Source of the DNA: RUG14130 sp045598325
GTDB lineage: Bacteria; Bacillota; Clostridia; Christensenellales; Aristaeellaceae
Direction: 5' to 3'
Assembly (NCBI GenBank): GCA_045598325.1
Contig: JAZLLT010000052.1
Span: 1-7,326 of the forward strand
DNA length: 7,326 bases
In this document: positions 1 through 5,815 of the stretch, one piece after another
Numbering within the stretch: position 1 is the stretch's first letter
How the letters are laid out: each line of letters opens with the position of its first letter
Translations under genes and position numbers: made by a program
Notes under the pieces: generated by a model
Told to the model about the DNA's origin: nothing
Databases searched by the model: none
Seen by the model: the letters and a program-made list of their open reading frames with translations, nothing else

Positions 1-771
1 GCGCCCAAGGAAACCGCTGTGTACGACGAGCCCATTCCCGCCCCTCCGCCCGTCATGTGCGCCGGCTCCCCCCACAGAGGTGTGTATTATGTTCTTTCCA
101 AACTGAAGCTCACCGTGACCGGTGACATCGGCTGCTACACACTGGGCGCCTCCGCTCCCCTCAATGCCGTTGACAGCGTGCTCTGCATGGGCGCTTCCAT
201 CTCCATGCTTCACGGCTTCAACACCGTGCGCCCCGAAGGAGCGAACAAGACCGTTGCCGTCATCGGCGACTCCACCTTCCTCCATTCCGGCATCACCGGC
301 CTTACCGACATCGCGTATAACCGCAGCATCTCCACGGTACTCATCCTCGATAACTCCATCACCGGCATGACCGGTCATCAGCAGAATCCCGCCACCGGCT
401 ACACTCTGAAGATGCAGGCCGTCCCGCCCGTCAGCCTCGAAAAGGTCTGTGAAGCGGTGGGCATCAACCGCGTCCGCGTGGTCGATCCCGGCGACCTCAA
501 GGCGGTCGAAGCCGCCATCAAGGAAGAAATCGCCGTAGACGAGCCTTCCGTCATCATCTGCCGCAAGCCCTGCATGCTGCTCAAATATGTGAAGCCCAAG
601 CCCGCCCTGCACGCAGATCCCTCGTCCTGCCGTTCCTGCAAGTCCTGCATGAAACTCGGCTGCCCTGCCATCCGCTTCGAAAACGGCAAGGCGGTCATCG
701 ATCCGCTCCAGTGCGTCGGCTGCGGTCTGTGCGCGCAACTTTGCCCCTTCGGGGCCATTAAGGAGGCCTGA
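1..771 (+). CDS. iorA: Indolepyruvate:ferredoxin oxidoreductase, alpha subunit (3' part)
   Basis: C-terminal 256 residues of the large subunit; the reading frame is open at base 1, so the true start lies outside the window and the GTG at 19 is only an internal codon. The enzyme decarboxylates indolepyruvate and other aryl-2-oxo acids from aromatic amino-acid catabolism to acyl-CoA, reducing ferredoxin in the cytoplasm. Seen here: the thiamine-diphosphate half, with GDIGCYTLGA (about fragment residues 41-50), then the TPP/Mg motif starting GDS (about 89-91) and ending LDNSITGMTG (about 115-124). A C-terminal 2[4Fe-4S] ferredoxin domain follows, with Cys at about 210, 213, 216, 221 and 238, 241, 244, 248, both sets followed by Pro. 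The order TPP domain then ferredoxin tail is the IorA layout rather than pyruvate:ferredoxin oxidoreductase. iorB follows two bases after the stop, and its Shine-Dalgarno lies inside the iorA end, so the two are co-translated. Substrate range cannot be read from sequence. Confidence 0.95.
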   Translation, partial: APKETAVYDEPIPAPPPVMCAGSPHRGVYYVLSKLKLTVTGDIGCYTLGASAPLNAVDSVLCMGASISMLHGFNTVRPEGANKTVAVIGDSTFLHSGITGLTDIAYNRSISTVLILDNSITGMTGHQQNPATGYTLKMQAVPPVSLEKVCEAVGINRVRVVDPGDLKAVEAAIKEEIAVDEPSVIICRKPCMLLKYVKPKPALHADPSSCRSCKSCMKLGCPAIRFENGKAVIDPLQCVGCGLCAQLCPFGAIKEA

Positions 772-773
772 AC

Positions 774-1343
774 ATGACAAAGTCCATTATGATCGTCGGC
801 GTCGGCGGACAGGGTACGCTCCTTGCCAGCCGCATCATCGGATATGTGCTCATCGCAAAAGGATTTGATGTCAAACTCTCCGAGGTCCACGGCATGTCCC
901 AGCGCGGCGGCAGCGTGGTCACTTATGTGAAATACGACGAGAAGGTATTCTCCCCCATCGTGGATAAGGGCGAAGCGGATTACATCCTCTCCTTTGAAGC
1001 CATCGAGGGCGCGCGCTATCTCGAAATGCTGAAGAAAGACGGTATCCTCATCACCAACACCCACGAGATCTACCCCATGCCCGTCATCACCGGAGCCATG
1101 GCGTATCCCGAAAATCCCACGGAGAAACTGAAGACTCTCTGCAACACCAAGGCCATCGATGCCCAGTCTCTGGCGGCACAAGCAGGCAGCGAAAAGGCAG
1201 TCAACACCGTTCTGCTCGGCGTGCTTGCCAACTCCATGCCGGAAATCGAAGACGCGCTGTGGCTGGAAGCCATCGAAAAACTGGTCAAGCCCAAGTTCAT
1301 CGATCTCAACAAGCAGGCGTTCCTGCTCGGCAAAGGCTGCTGA
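774..1343 (+). CDS. iorB: Indolepyruvate:ferredoxin oxidoreductase, beta subunit
   Basis: Complete 189-residue small subunit, normal length for the family. It is the pyruvate:ferredoxin oxidoreductase gamma-type domain that pairs with IorA. Seen: the N-terminal glycine-rich GVGGQGTLLASRI (residues 9-21), the conserved EVHGMSQRGGSV (37-48), and the C-terminal helix region ending KPKFIDLNKQAFLLG. No cofactor-binding cysteines are present; the iron-sulfur clusters and TPP are in IorA. ATG at 774 is supported by AGGAGG at 761-766 with a 7-base spacer, placed within the last codons of iorA, which implies translational coupling and balanced subunit output. A GC-rich hairpin 22 bases after the stop probably ends the transcript. 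Both ior genes are clearly more GC-rich than the accessory genes that follow. Confidence 0.95.
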   Translation: MTKSIMIVGVGGQGTLLASRIIGYVLIAKGFDVKLSEVHGMSQRGGSVVTYVKYDEKVFSPIVDKGEADYILSFEAIEGARYLEMLKKDGILITNTHEIYPMPVITGAMAYPENPTEKLKTLCNTKAIDAQSLAAQAGSEKAVNTVLLGVLANSMPEIEDALWLEAIEKLVKPKFIDLNKQAFLLGKGC

Positions 1344-1365
1344 TTGGCGGCAGATTTCCATAAGC

Positions 1366-1405
1366 AACACCCGCCGTCCGGTTTCTTTCCGTCCGGCGGG
1401 TGTTC
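1366..1405 (+). terminator. Probable rho-independent terminator of iorAB
   Basis: An 11-bp perfect stem pairs 1366-1376 (AACACCCGCCG) with 1394-1404. Above a two-base internal mismatch, 1379-1381 pairs with 1389-1391 around a TTTCTTT loop. Stability is high, but the downstream run is only TTCTGTC, so the U-tract is poor and some read-through into the acetyltransferase gene is likely. Confidence 0.6.
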
Positions 1406-1433
1406 TGTCATCAGGATGATTGAGGATAACCGT

Positions 1434-1901
1434 ATGTCTGTGAAACTGATCAGAATAGATATATCCGAAGCCGAAAAGTTTTGGAAGATACAGGTCGCCG
1501 CTTTTTCGGAATTGTTAGAGAAATACCGCGACACGGAAACCAGTCCGGCTGCGGAATCAATTGATAAAGTAAATGCACGGTTTCTGCAGCCTTTCACATA
1601 CTATTACTATATCCTTGATGATGATATTACAGTGGGCGGCATCCGTGTGGTCGACCGCAAAGACGGCACGCCGAAGCGCATTTCCCCTATTTTCATCATG
1701 CCCGGATTTCGCAATCACGGCTATGCGCAAGCCGCCATCCGGAAAGCCGAAGAACTCCACGGCGCACATAACTGGGCACTTGACACGATTCTTCAGGAAA
1801 CAACCAACTGCCATTTGTACGAAAAGATGGGTTACCGCCAAACCGGGACCTGCAAAGTAATCAATGATCGTATGACACTGGTAGTTTATGCTAAGAATTG
1901 A
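1434..1901 (+). CDS. GNAT family N-acetyltransferase
   Basis: A 155-residue single-domain acyltransferase predicted to move an acetyl group from acetyl-CoA to an unknown amine. Seen: beta strands around ITVGGIRVV (66-73), the acetyl-CoA motif A region FIMPGFRNHGYAQAAIRKAE (87-106), where RNHGYA stands in for the usual Q/R-x-x-G-x-G/A, and motif B NCHLYEKMGYRQTG (125-138). The frame stays open back to a TTG at 1344, but that would run through the iorB terminator hairpin. ATG 1434 is preferred because GAGG at 1422-1425 lies 8 bases upstream; ATG 1416 has its purines too close. Hand counts give roughly 42% G+C near the start, lower than iorAB, so an accessory or acquired gene is plausible. The substrate (antibiotic, polyamine, protein N-terminus or other) cannot be told. 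Confidence 0.85.
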   Translation: MSVKLIRIDISEAEKFWKIQVAAFSELLEKYRDTETSPAAESIDKVNARFLQPFTYYYYILDDDITVGGIRVVDRKDGTPKRISPIFIMPGFRNHGYAQAAIRKAEELHGAHNWALDTILQETTNCHLYEKMGYRQTGTCKVINDRMTLVVYAKN

Positions 1902-1939
1902 CGGCTGATATCCCCCTCATATTCGAATCCGATATACGG

Positions 1940-1972
1940 AAGAGAAGGAATCCATCTAGATTCCTTCTCTTT
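1940..1972. terminator. Terminator hairpin between convergent genes
   Basis: A 13-bp perfect stem (1940-1952 with 1959-1971) encloses the six-base loop CATCTA. On the + strand it is followed by CTTTATA, a modest U-rich tail ending the acetyltransferase transcript. On the - strand it begins directly at the stop codon of the P-loop gene, but its tail there is not U-rich. Probably bidirectional, stronger on +. Confidence 0.75.
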
Positions 1973-2447
1973 ATACGGTGATGCACTTATCGTATTCGCT
2001 TTCATCGGGAGTTTCGAATAATGATTCGCATTTTCTTTTCAGTCCTTCGTCAACATAGTATGTTTCATTGCCGGACCCATTTGCGTTGTTTCTCCTGCTT
2101 ATGCGCTTCGACCATTCTTCGTCTTCTATCTTGATATAATGGATTTCACATTCGATTTGTTCCGCTTCAAAGTAAGAGCGGATCTCGAACCGTTCCTGCC
2201 TTGTCCAAAGTCCCCAGTCCAGAACAGCATCGATCCCGCTTCCAACTATGTCAACCGTCTTCCGCTTGAGGTAGGTTTTGATTTTCTCCGTGATCTCCTC
2301 ATGTCTTTCGCCGACATCATTTCCGAAAACCGTCAGCATCACTTCGTCTACGGACAGTAAAACCGATCCGTTCTCCTTACAGATTCTTTTTGCATATGTC
2401 GTTTTCCCGCAGCAGATCTTTCCGCAGGTGATGATAACCTTTGCCAT
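1971..2447 (-). CDS. Small P-loop ATPase / kinase-like protein (AAA_33, zeta-toxin-like fold)
   Basis: A 158-residue nucleotide-binding protein. Seen: Walker A GKICCGKT at residues 9-16 directly after the first beta strand (KVIIT), SVDEVM at 32-37, a Walker B-like strand AVLDWG (74-79) followed by WTRQER, and a lid-like WSKRISRRN (112-120). This layout matches small AAA_33/zeta-toxin-like kinases, a family covering small-molecule and nucleic-acid phosphotransferases. The substrate is unknown, and no antitoxin gene sits beside it, so a toxin role is not supported. ATG 2447 is placed by GGAGG at 2451-2455, only 3 bases away, which is a short spacer. Three cysteines lie in or beside the P-loop (8, 12, 13). 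G+C is about 45% by hand count over 1981-2400, below the adjoining ribosomal genes. It lies downstream of the rplQ terminator on the same strand with no space for its own promoter. Confidence 0.8.
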   Translation of the reverse strand: MAKVIITCGKICCGKTTYAKRICKENGSVLLSVDEVMLTVFGNDVGERHEEITEKIKTYLKRKTVDIVGSGIDAVLDWGLWTRQERFEIRSYFEAEQIECEIHYIKIEDEEWSKRISRRNNANGSGNETYYVDEGLKRKCESLFETPDESEYDKCITV

Positions 2448-2462
2448 ATTCCTCCAAAACAG

Positions 2463-2488
2463 AAAAACTCCCGGGGATTACCCGGGAG
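2463..2488 (-). terminator. Intrinsic terminator of the alpha ribosomal operon
   Basis: Read on the - strand, CTCCCGGG (2488-2481) pairs perfectly with CCCGGGAG (2475-2468) around a five-base loop, followed at once by TTTTT and a further U-rich stretch. It lies 10 bases after the rplQ stop. This is a textbook rho-independent terminator. The next gene's Shine-Dalgarno begins 8 bases after the U-tract. Confidence 0.9.
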
Positions 2489-2498
2489 AATCAACTCA

Positions 2499-3008
2499 TC
2501 AGATGAGCTCGAGCACTACCATCTCAGCAGCGTCGCCGCGACGGGGGCCGATCTTGACGATGCGGGTATATCCGCCGCCCTGACCCTTTTCGGCTGCGCG
2601 CTTCTTGTACTTGGGAGCGATTTCACGGAAGAGTTTCTCAACAACGGGATGCTTGACATCCTTCTTGCGCTGGATGAAATCTTCCTTCTCTTCGTCCTTG
2701 CCCTGCATGACAGGCATATCGTACAGATAAGCCATGACATTACGGCGGGCAGCGAGGCGGGAGGGCATGTCGTTGACGACAGTCTTCTCGACGGTCTGAC
2801 CCTTGTCGTTGTTGCAGGTCTTCTTGACTTCTACGGTATTATCGCACTCGCGCATGGCGATGGTGATCATATGTTCCGCGATGGACCTTACTTCCTTTGC
2901 CCGGTCCAGAGTGGTCTCAATCTTGCCGTACCAAATCAGGTTGGTGACCTGGTTGCGGAGCATTGCTTTTCTCTGGTTAGTCGGACGACCAAGTTTCCGA
3001 TTTGCCAT
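2499..3008 (-). CDS. rplQ: 50S ribosomal protein L17, enlarged form
   Basis: L17 sits near the polypeptide exit tunnel of the large subunit and is the classic last gene of the alpha operon. The N-terminus RKLGRPTNQRKAMLRNQV (4-21) and the C-terminus GGYTRIVKIGPRRGDAAEMV (145-164) are standard L17. At 169 residues it is well above the common 115-130. The excess appears as two inserted stretches: roughly residues 55-82, rich in Lys, Asn, Thr and acidic residues, and roughly 96-121, highly charged. They flank the conserved RLAARRNVMAYL helix (84-95). ATG 3008 follows AGGAGG at 3017-3022 with an 8-base spacer; the gap to rpoA is 41 bases. Longer L17 proteins are, to my recollection, found in some Clostridia. 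The frame is intact and the ends conserved, so this is a real extension and not a fusion artefact. Confidence 0.95.
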   Translation of the reverse strand: MANRKLGRPTNQRKAMLRNQVTNLIWYGKIETTLDRAKEVRSIAEHMITIAMRECDNTVEVKKTCNNDKGQTVEKTVVNDMPSRLAARRNVMAYLYDMPVMQGKDEEKEDFIQRKKDVKHPVVEKLFREIAPKYKKRAAEKGQGGGYTRIVKIGPRRGDAAEMVVLELI

Positions 3009-3049
3009 TATCGGTTCCTCCTTGACAGCCTTGTGTTGTAAGGCTCGTT

Positions 3050-4015
3050 TTACTCTTCACTGGATTTGAGCGAAAGACCCAAACCCTGCAGTTTCTGCTC
3101 AACCTCTTCAAGAGACTTCTTACCGAGGTTGCGGACCTTCATCATGTCTTCCTGATTACGCTGCACCAGTTCGCCAACCGTGTTGATGGAGGCGCGCTTG
3201 AGGCAGTTGAACGCACGCACGGAAAGGTCGAGTTCCTCAATGGTCATCTCGAGCACCTTGTCGCGGTTGTCGTTCTCGGGCTCATTGTAATCCACGCGGA
3301 CAACATTAACAGTCAGATCAATGAACAGTTTCATGTTGTTGGTGAGGATCTGAGCGGCGCTTGCCAGTGCTTCCTTGGGAAGAATGGTACCGTTGGTCCA
3401 TACTTCGATGGTCAGTTTGTCGTAGTCGGTGACCTGACCTACACGGGTATCTTCGACCGAGTAACTCACCTTGCGGATGGGAGTGAAGATGCTGTCGATC
3501 GGAATGACACCGATGGGCATGTTGATCTTTCTCTCAAGAGCCATTTGCTTGTTGCGGTCTGCAGACACATAGCCGCGGCCTTTTTCGACGGTCAGCTGCA
3601 TCTTCAGATGAGCGCCTTCGGAAAGGGTGGCAATGTGGAGGTCGGGGTTGACGATTTCAACCTCATCGTCGCACTTGATGTCGGCGGCGGTCACTTCGCA
3701 GGGACCGACTGCATCGACGGTGACGGTCTTGATCTGGTCAGAATAAACCTTCGCGCAGATCAGTTTGAGGTTCAGAATGATTTCGACAACATCTTCCTTG
3801 ACACCGGGAACGGTGGAAAACTCGTGCTGAACGCCTTCGATCATCACGCTGGTCACCGCCGCGCCGGGCAGGGAGTTGAGCAGTACGCGTCTTAATGCGT
3901 TTCCCAAAGTCTGGCCAAAGCCTCTTTCGAGAGGATTGACAACAAACTTGCCGTATTTATTGGGATCGCCGGCTTCAATAAGCTCAATTTTGGGCTTTTC
4001 AATTTGATCGATCAC
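3050..4015 (-). CDS. rpoA: DNA-directed RNA polymerase subunit alpha
   Basis: A complete 321-residue alpha subunit. The alpha dimer nucleates RNA polymerase assembly, and its C-terminal domain contacts UP elements and activators. Seen: the dimerisation/assembly N-terminal domain with LGNALRRVLLNSLPG (37-51) and HEFSTVPGVKEDV (64-76), a linker around residues 235-260, and an alpha-CTD from about 263. The CTD contains VRAFNCLKRA, where Arg267 corresponds to E. coli Arg265 (DNA minor-groove contact), and NLGKKS (296-301). The start is GTG at 4015: AGGAGG at 4025-4030 lies 9 bases upstream, and the protein begins with the usual short lead into IEKPKIE. It is separated from rpsD by 111 bases, the longest gap in the operon, which holds a palindromic hairpin. 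Confidence 0.97.
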   Translation of the reverse strand: MIDQIEKPKIELIEAGDPNKYGKFVVNPLERGFGQTLGNALRRVLLNSLPGAAVTSVMIEGVQHEFSTVPGVKEDVVEIILNLKLICAKVYSDQIKTVTVDAVGPCEVTAADIKCDDEVEIVNPDLHIATLSEGAHLKMQLTVEKGRGYVSADRNKQMALERKINMPIGVIPIDSIFTPIRKVSYSVEDTRVGQVTDYDKLTIEVWTNGTILPKEALASAAQILTNNMKLFIDLTVNVVRVDYNEPENDNRDKVLEMTIEELDLSVRAFNCLKRASINTVGELVQRNQEDMMKVRNLGKKSLEEVEQKLQGLGLSLKSSEE

Positions 4016-4039
4016 TCGGCTTTTCCTCCTTTTCCGTCG

Positions 4040-4053
4040 AGAAGATATCTTCT
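4040..4053 (-). repeat. Perfect 14-bp palindrome in the rpsD-rpoA gap
   Basis: AGAAGATATCTTCT is its own reverse complement and in RNA gives a 5-bp stem with an ATAT loop, 10 bases upstream of the rpoA Shine-Dalgarno. It has no U-tract, so it is not a terminator. It could be an RNase processing or stability site that lets rpoA be expressed apart from the ribosomal genes, or it may be incidental. I saw no convincing promoter in the remaining 4016-4126. Confidence 0.4.
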
Positions 4054-4126
4054 TCTGCGGGTTGCTTCTATCGGTTTGCCTTATGCCGCATCCCGGTAAT
4101 GAAGCATATCAAACTGTGTTGCTTGA

Positions 4127-4753
4127 TTAACGGGAGTAAAGTTCGACGATGAGGTTCTCCTGGATGGAGAGGTCGATATCATCGCGAGCGGGAGCGGCGA
4201 TAACGGTAGCCTTCAGATTGGCGCTGTCAAGGGTAATCCACTTGGGGATGACCTTGCCGGTACCTTCGCGCATGGCCTTGAAGTATTCACTCTCGGCACT
4301 CTTTTCGCGAATGGTGATCACATCGTTTACATCCACGAGGTAGGAAGGAATGTTGACCTTCTTGCCGTTGACGAGGATGTGGCCATGACGGACCAGCTGG
4401 CGGGCCATGGCTCTGGAGGAGCCGAAGCCTGCGCGATAAACGACATTGTCAAGACGCTTCTCGAGCATGATCAGCAGGTTTTCGCCGGTGATGCCGCTCT
4501 CGTTGGAAGCGTTCTCGAAGTACTTGTGGAACTGATTTTCCAGTACGCCGTATGCTCTCTTCGCCTTCTGCTTTTCGCGAAGCTGGAGGCCGTACTCACT
4601 CATCTTGCGCTGGCGGGCCTGACCGTGCTCTCCGGGGATGGAGGGGCGCTTGCCGACTGCGCAGTTGGGACCGTAGCAACGGTCACCCTTGAGGAAAAGT
4701 TTGCAGCCTTCGCGACGGCAGAGGCGGCAAACGGAACCAGTATATCTTGCCAT
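4127..4753 (-). CDS. rpsD: 30S ribosomal protein S4, zinc-binding (C+) form
   Basis: A complete 208-residue S4, a primary 16S rRNA binder in the 30S body that nucleates assembly and, in bacteria studied, represses its own operon. Seen: Cys9, Cys12, Cys26 and Cys31, at the same positions as the zinc ligands of Thermus S4; REKQKAKRAYG (59-69); and the S4 RNA-binding domain from RLDNVVYRAGF (100-110) through RQLVRHGHILVNGKKV (118-133) to about 150. The C-terminus VELYSR is normal. ATG 4753 is supported by AGGAGG at 4761-4766 with a 7-base spacer; only 14 bases separate it from rpsK. Having rpsD inside the alpha operon, as in E. coli, differs from Bacillus subtilis, where rpsD is a separate unit. 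This makes S4 autogenous control of this operon possible, as in E. coli. Confidence 0.97.
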   Translation of the reverse strand: MARYTGSVCRLCRREGCKLFLKGDRCYGPNCAVGKRPSIPGEHGQARQRKMSEYGLQLREKQKAKRAYGVLENQFHKYFENASNESGITGENLLIMLEKRLDNVVYRAGFGSSRAMARQLVRHGHILVNGKKVNIPSYLVDVNDVITIREKSAESEYFKAMREGTGKVIPKWITLDSANLKATVIAAPARDDIDLSIQENLIVELYSR

Positions 4754-4767
4754 GTTAGTTCCTCCTA

Positions 4768-5163
4768 TTACACTCTACGACGCTTGGGCGGGCGGCATCC
4801 GTTGTGGGGGATGGGCGTCACGTCTTTGATCATAGTGACATCGAGGCCTGCGGTCTGCAGGGAACGGATAGCGGATTCGCGTCCGGCACCGGGTCCCTTG
4901 ACATAGACTTCAACAGTCTTGAGGCCATACTCCATCGCGTTCTTGGCTGCGGTTTCAGCAGCAGACTGAGCGGCGAAGGGAGTGGACTTCTTGCTTCCGC
5001 GGAAGCCGAGTCCGCCTGCGGATGCCCATGCGAGCGCATTGCCGTTGATATCGGTAATGGTCACGATGGTGTTGTTAAAGGTGGAACGAATATGGGCTGC
5101 ACCGCGCTCAACGAGTTTCTTCTCGCGACGCTTGCGCGAAACCTTTTTCAAAGCCTTTGCCAT
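4768..5163 (-). CDS. rpsK: 30S ribosomal protein S11
   Basis: A complete 131-residue S11, located in the 30S platform near the mRNA exit channel and the Shine-Dalgarno helix. Seen: a basic N-terminal tail (residues 5-20), HIRSTFNNTIVTITD (24-38), SAGGLGFRGSKKSTPFAAQ (48-66), VKGPGAGRESAIR (88-100), and the C-terminal signature IPHNGCRPPKRRRV (118-131). Length is typical. ATG 5163 has AGGAGG at 5174-5179, 10 bases upstream. It lies 42 bases after rpsM and 14 before rpsD in one transcription unit. Confidence 0.97.
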   Translation of the reverse strand: MAKALKKVSRKRREKKLVERGAAHIRSTFNNTIVTITDINGNALAWASAGGLGFRGSKKSTPFAAQSAAETAAKNAMEYGLKTVEVYVKGPGAGRESAIRSLQTAGLDVTMIKDVTPIPHNGCRPPKRRRV

Positions 5164-5205
5164 AAAAGAACTTCCTCCTAATTCATCAATGCACCGAAAG
5201 GCAAA

Positions 5206-5580
5206 TTACTTGTCCTTCTTCTTGCCGGAGACCTGCTTCTTCGGGCCCTTGCGGGTACGGGCATTCTGCTTGGTGTTCTGACCACGGACGGGCAGACCCT
5301 TGCGGTGACGCAGTCCACGATAGCAGCCGATTTCCATCAGGCGCTTGATGTTCATAGAGACTTCACGGCGAAGATCACCTTCGACCTTTACATTGTGGTC
5401 GATGTAATCACGCAGTTTACCGATTTCCTGCTCGGTCAGATCCTTGACACGGGTGTCGGGATTTACTCCGGTAGCAGAGATGATCTCATCCGCGATATTG
5501 ACGCCAATACCGTAGATATACGTAAGGGCTACTTCGATTCTCTTCTCTCTGGGAAGGTCGATGCCTGCGATACGTGCCAT
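5206..5580 (-). CDS. rpsM: 30S ribosomal protein S13
   Basis: A complete 124-residue S13, a 30S head protein that contacts the P-site tRNA and forms inter-subunit bridges with 23S rRNA and L5. Seen: the N-terminus MARIAGIDLPREKRIEVALT (1-20), IYGIG (22-26), and the C-terminal rRNA-binding signature RGLRHRKGLPVRGQ (88-101) followed by NARTRKGPKK and a Lys-rich tail. Length is typical. ATG 5580 follows GGAGGTG at 5590-5596 with a spacer of 9 bases. It is the first gene of the operon here: no rpmJ or infA lies upstream, and a strong promoter and a 165-base leader sit directly in front. Confidence 0.97.
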   Translation of the reverse strand: MARIAGIDLPREKRIEVALTYIYGIGVNIADEIISATGVNPDTRVKDLTEQEIGKLRDYIDHNVKVEGDLRREVSMNIKRLMEIGCYRGLRHRKGLPVRGQNTKQNARTRKGPKKQVSGKKKDK

Positions 5581-5582
5581 CT

Positions 5583-5748
5583 AGTTAAGCACCTCCAAGT
5601 TAGTGATGCCGGTAATTCCGGCTGGGGATCCGCTCTGCACGCGGGTGTTTGGCGTCACGCGCGTTCTTTGCGGGATATAGAAAGGTGGACGAAAACCGTT
5701 TCCGGTCAGCCGCATCGCCACCGTTTCTGCTTTGCATGTCATACCAGT
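5583..5748 (-). promoter_or_regulatory. Structured 5' leader of the rpsM operon (candidate autoregulatory element)
   Basis: From the predicted start near 5748 the leader runs about 165 bases to rpsM with no convincing coding sequence. In RNA order I see three local stems. (1) GGTGG (5722-5718) pairs with CCACC (5688-5684), extendable by A-U pairs past a bulged C, enclosing ACCG-GAAA-CGGT (5706-5695), a GNRA-capped hairpin. (2) A 9-base arm at 5664-5656 pairs with 5647-5639 with one C-C mismatch and an 8-base loop. (3) GCCGG-AATTA-CCGGC (5622-5608) lies 11 bases before the Shine-Dalgarno. Ribosomal operons commonly use such leaders for autogenous control, and in E. coli the alpha leader binds S4. 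Whether this one binds S4 or another protein is inference; I do not recognise it as a known class. Confidence 0.45.
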
Positions 5749-5753
5749 TGGCT

Positions 5754-5782
5754 ATTATACGCCATACCCTATCTGATTTCAA
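5754..5782 (-). promoter_or_regulatory. Sigma-70/SigA-type promoter of the alpha operon
   Basis: On the - strand: -35 TTGAAA (5782-5777), a 17-base spacer, and a perfect -10 TATAAT (5759-5754). Predicted transcription start is near 5748. The upstream side is A-rich (AAAAATC near 5809), which could act as an UP element. It begins 34 bases after the mnmA stop, where I see no strong terminator, so some mnmA transcripts may continue into rpsM. Confidence 0.85.
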
Positions 5783-5815
5783 TGGGTTTACGCAAACTTA
5801 TCATAGATTTTTGTG

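Noticed and set aside
399..1370. Long open frame on the - strand opposite iorA/iorB
   Set aside because: Antisense shadow of two clearly recognised genes, with no family motifs.
1344..1433. TTG-started N-terminal extension of the acetyltransferase
   Set aside because: It translates the iorB terminator hairpin and has no ribosome binding site. ATG 1434 has one.
1971..2447. Zeta-type toxin of a toxin-antitoxin pair
   Set aside because: The fold fits, but there is no small antitoxin gene beside it and no specific toxin motif visible.
5600..5782. 60-codon - strand frame in the rpsM leader, tested as rpmJ or a leader peptide
   Set aside because: It begins inside the promoter -35 box, upstream of the transcription start. 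It lacks the Cys pattern of L36 and is broken up by leader hairpins.
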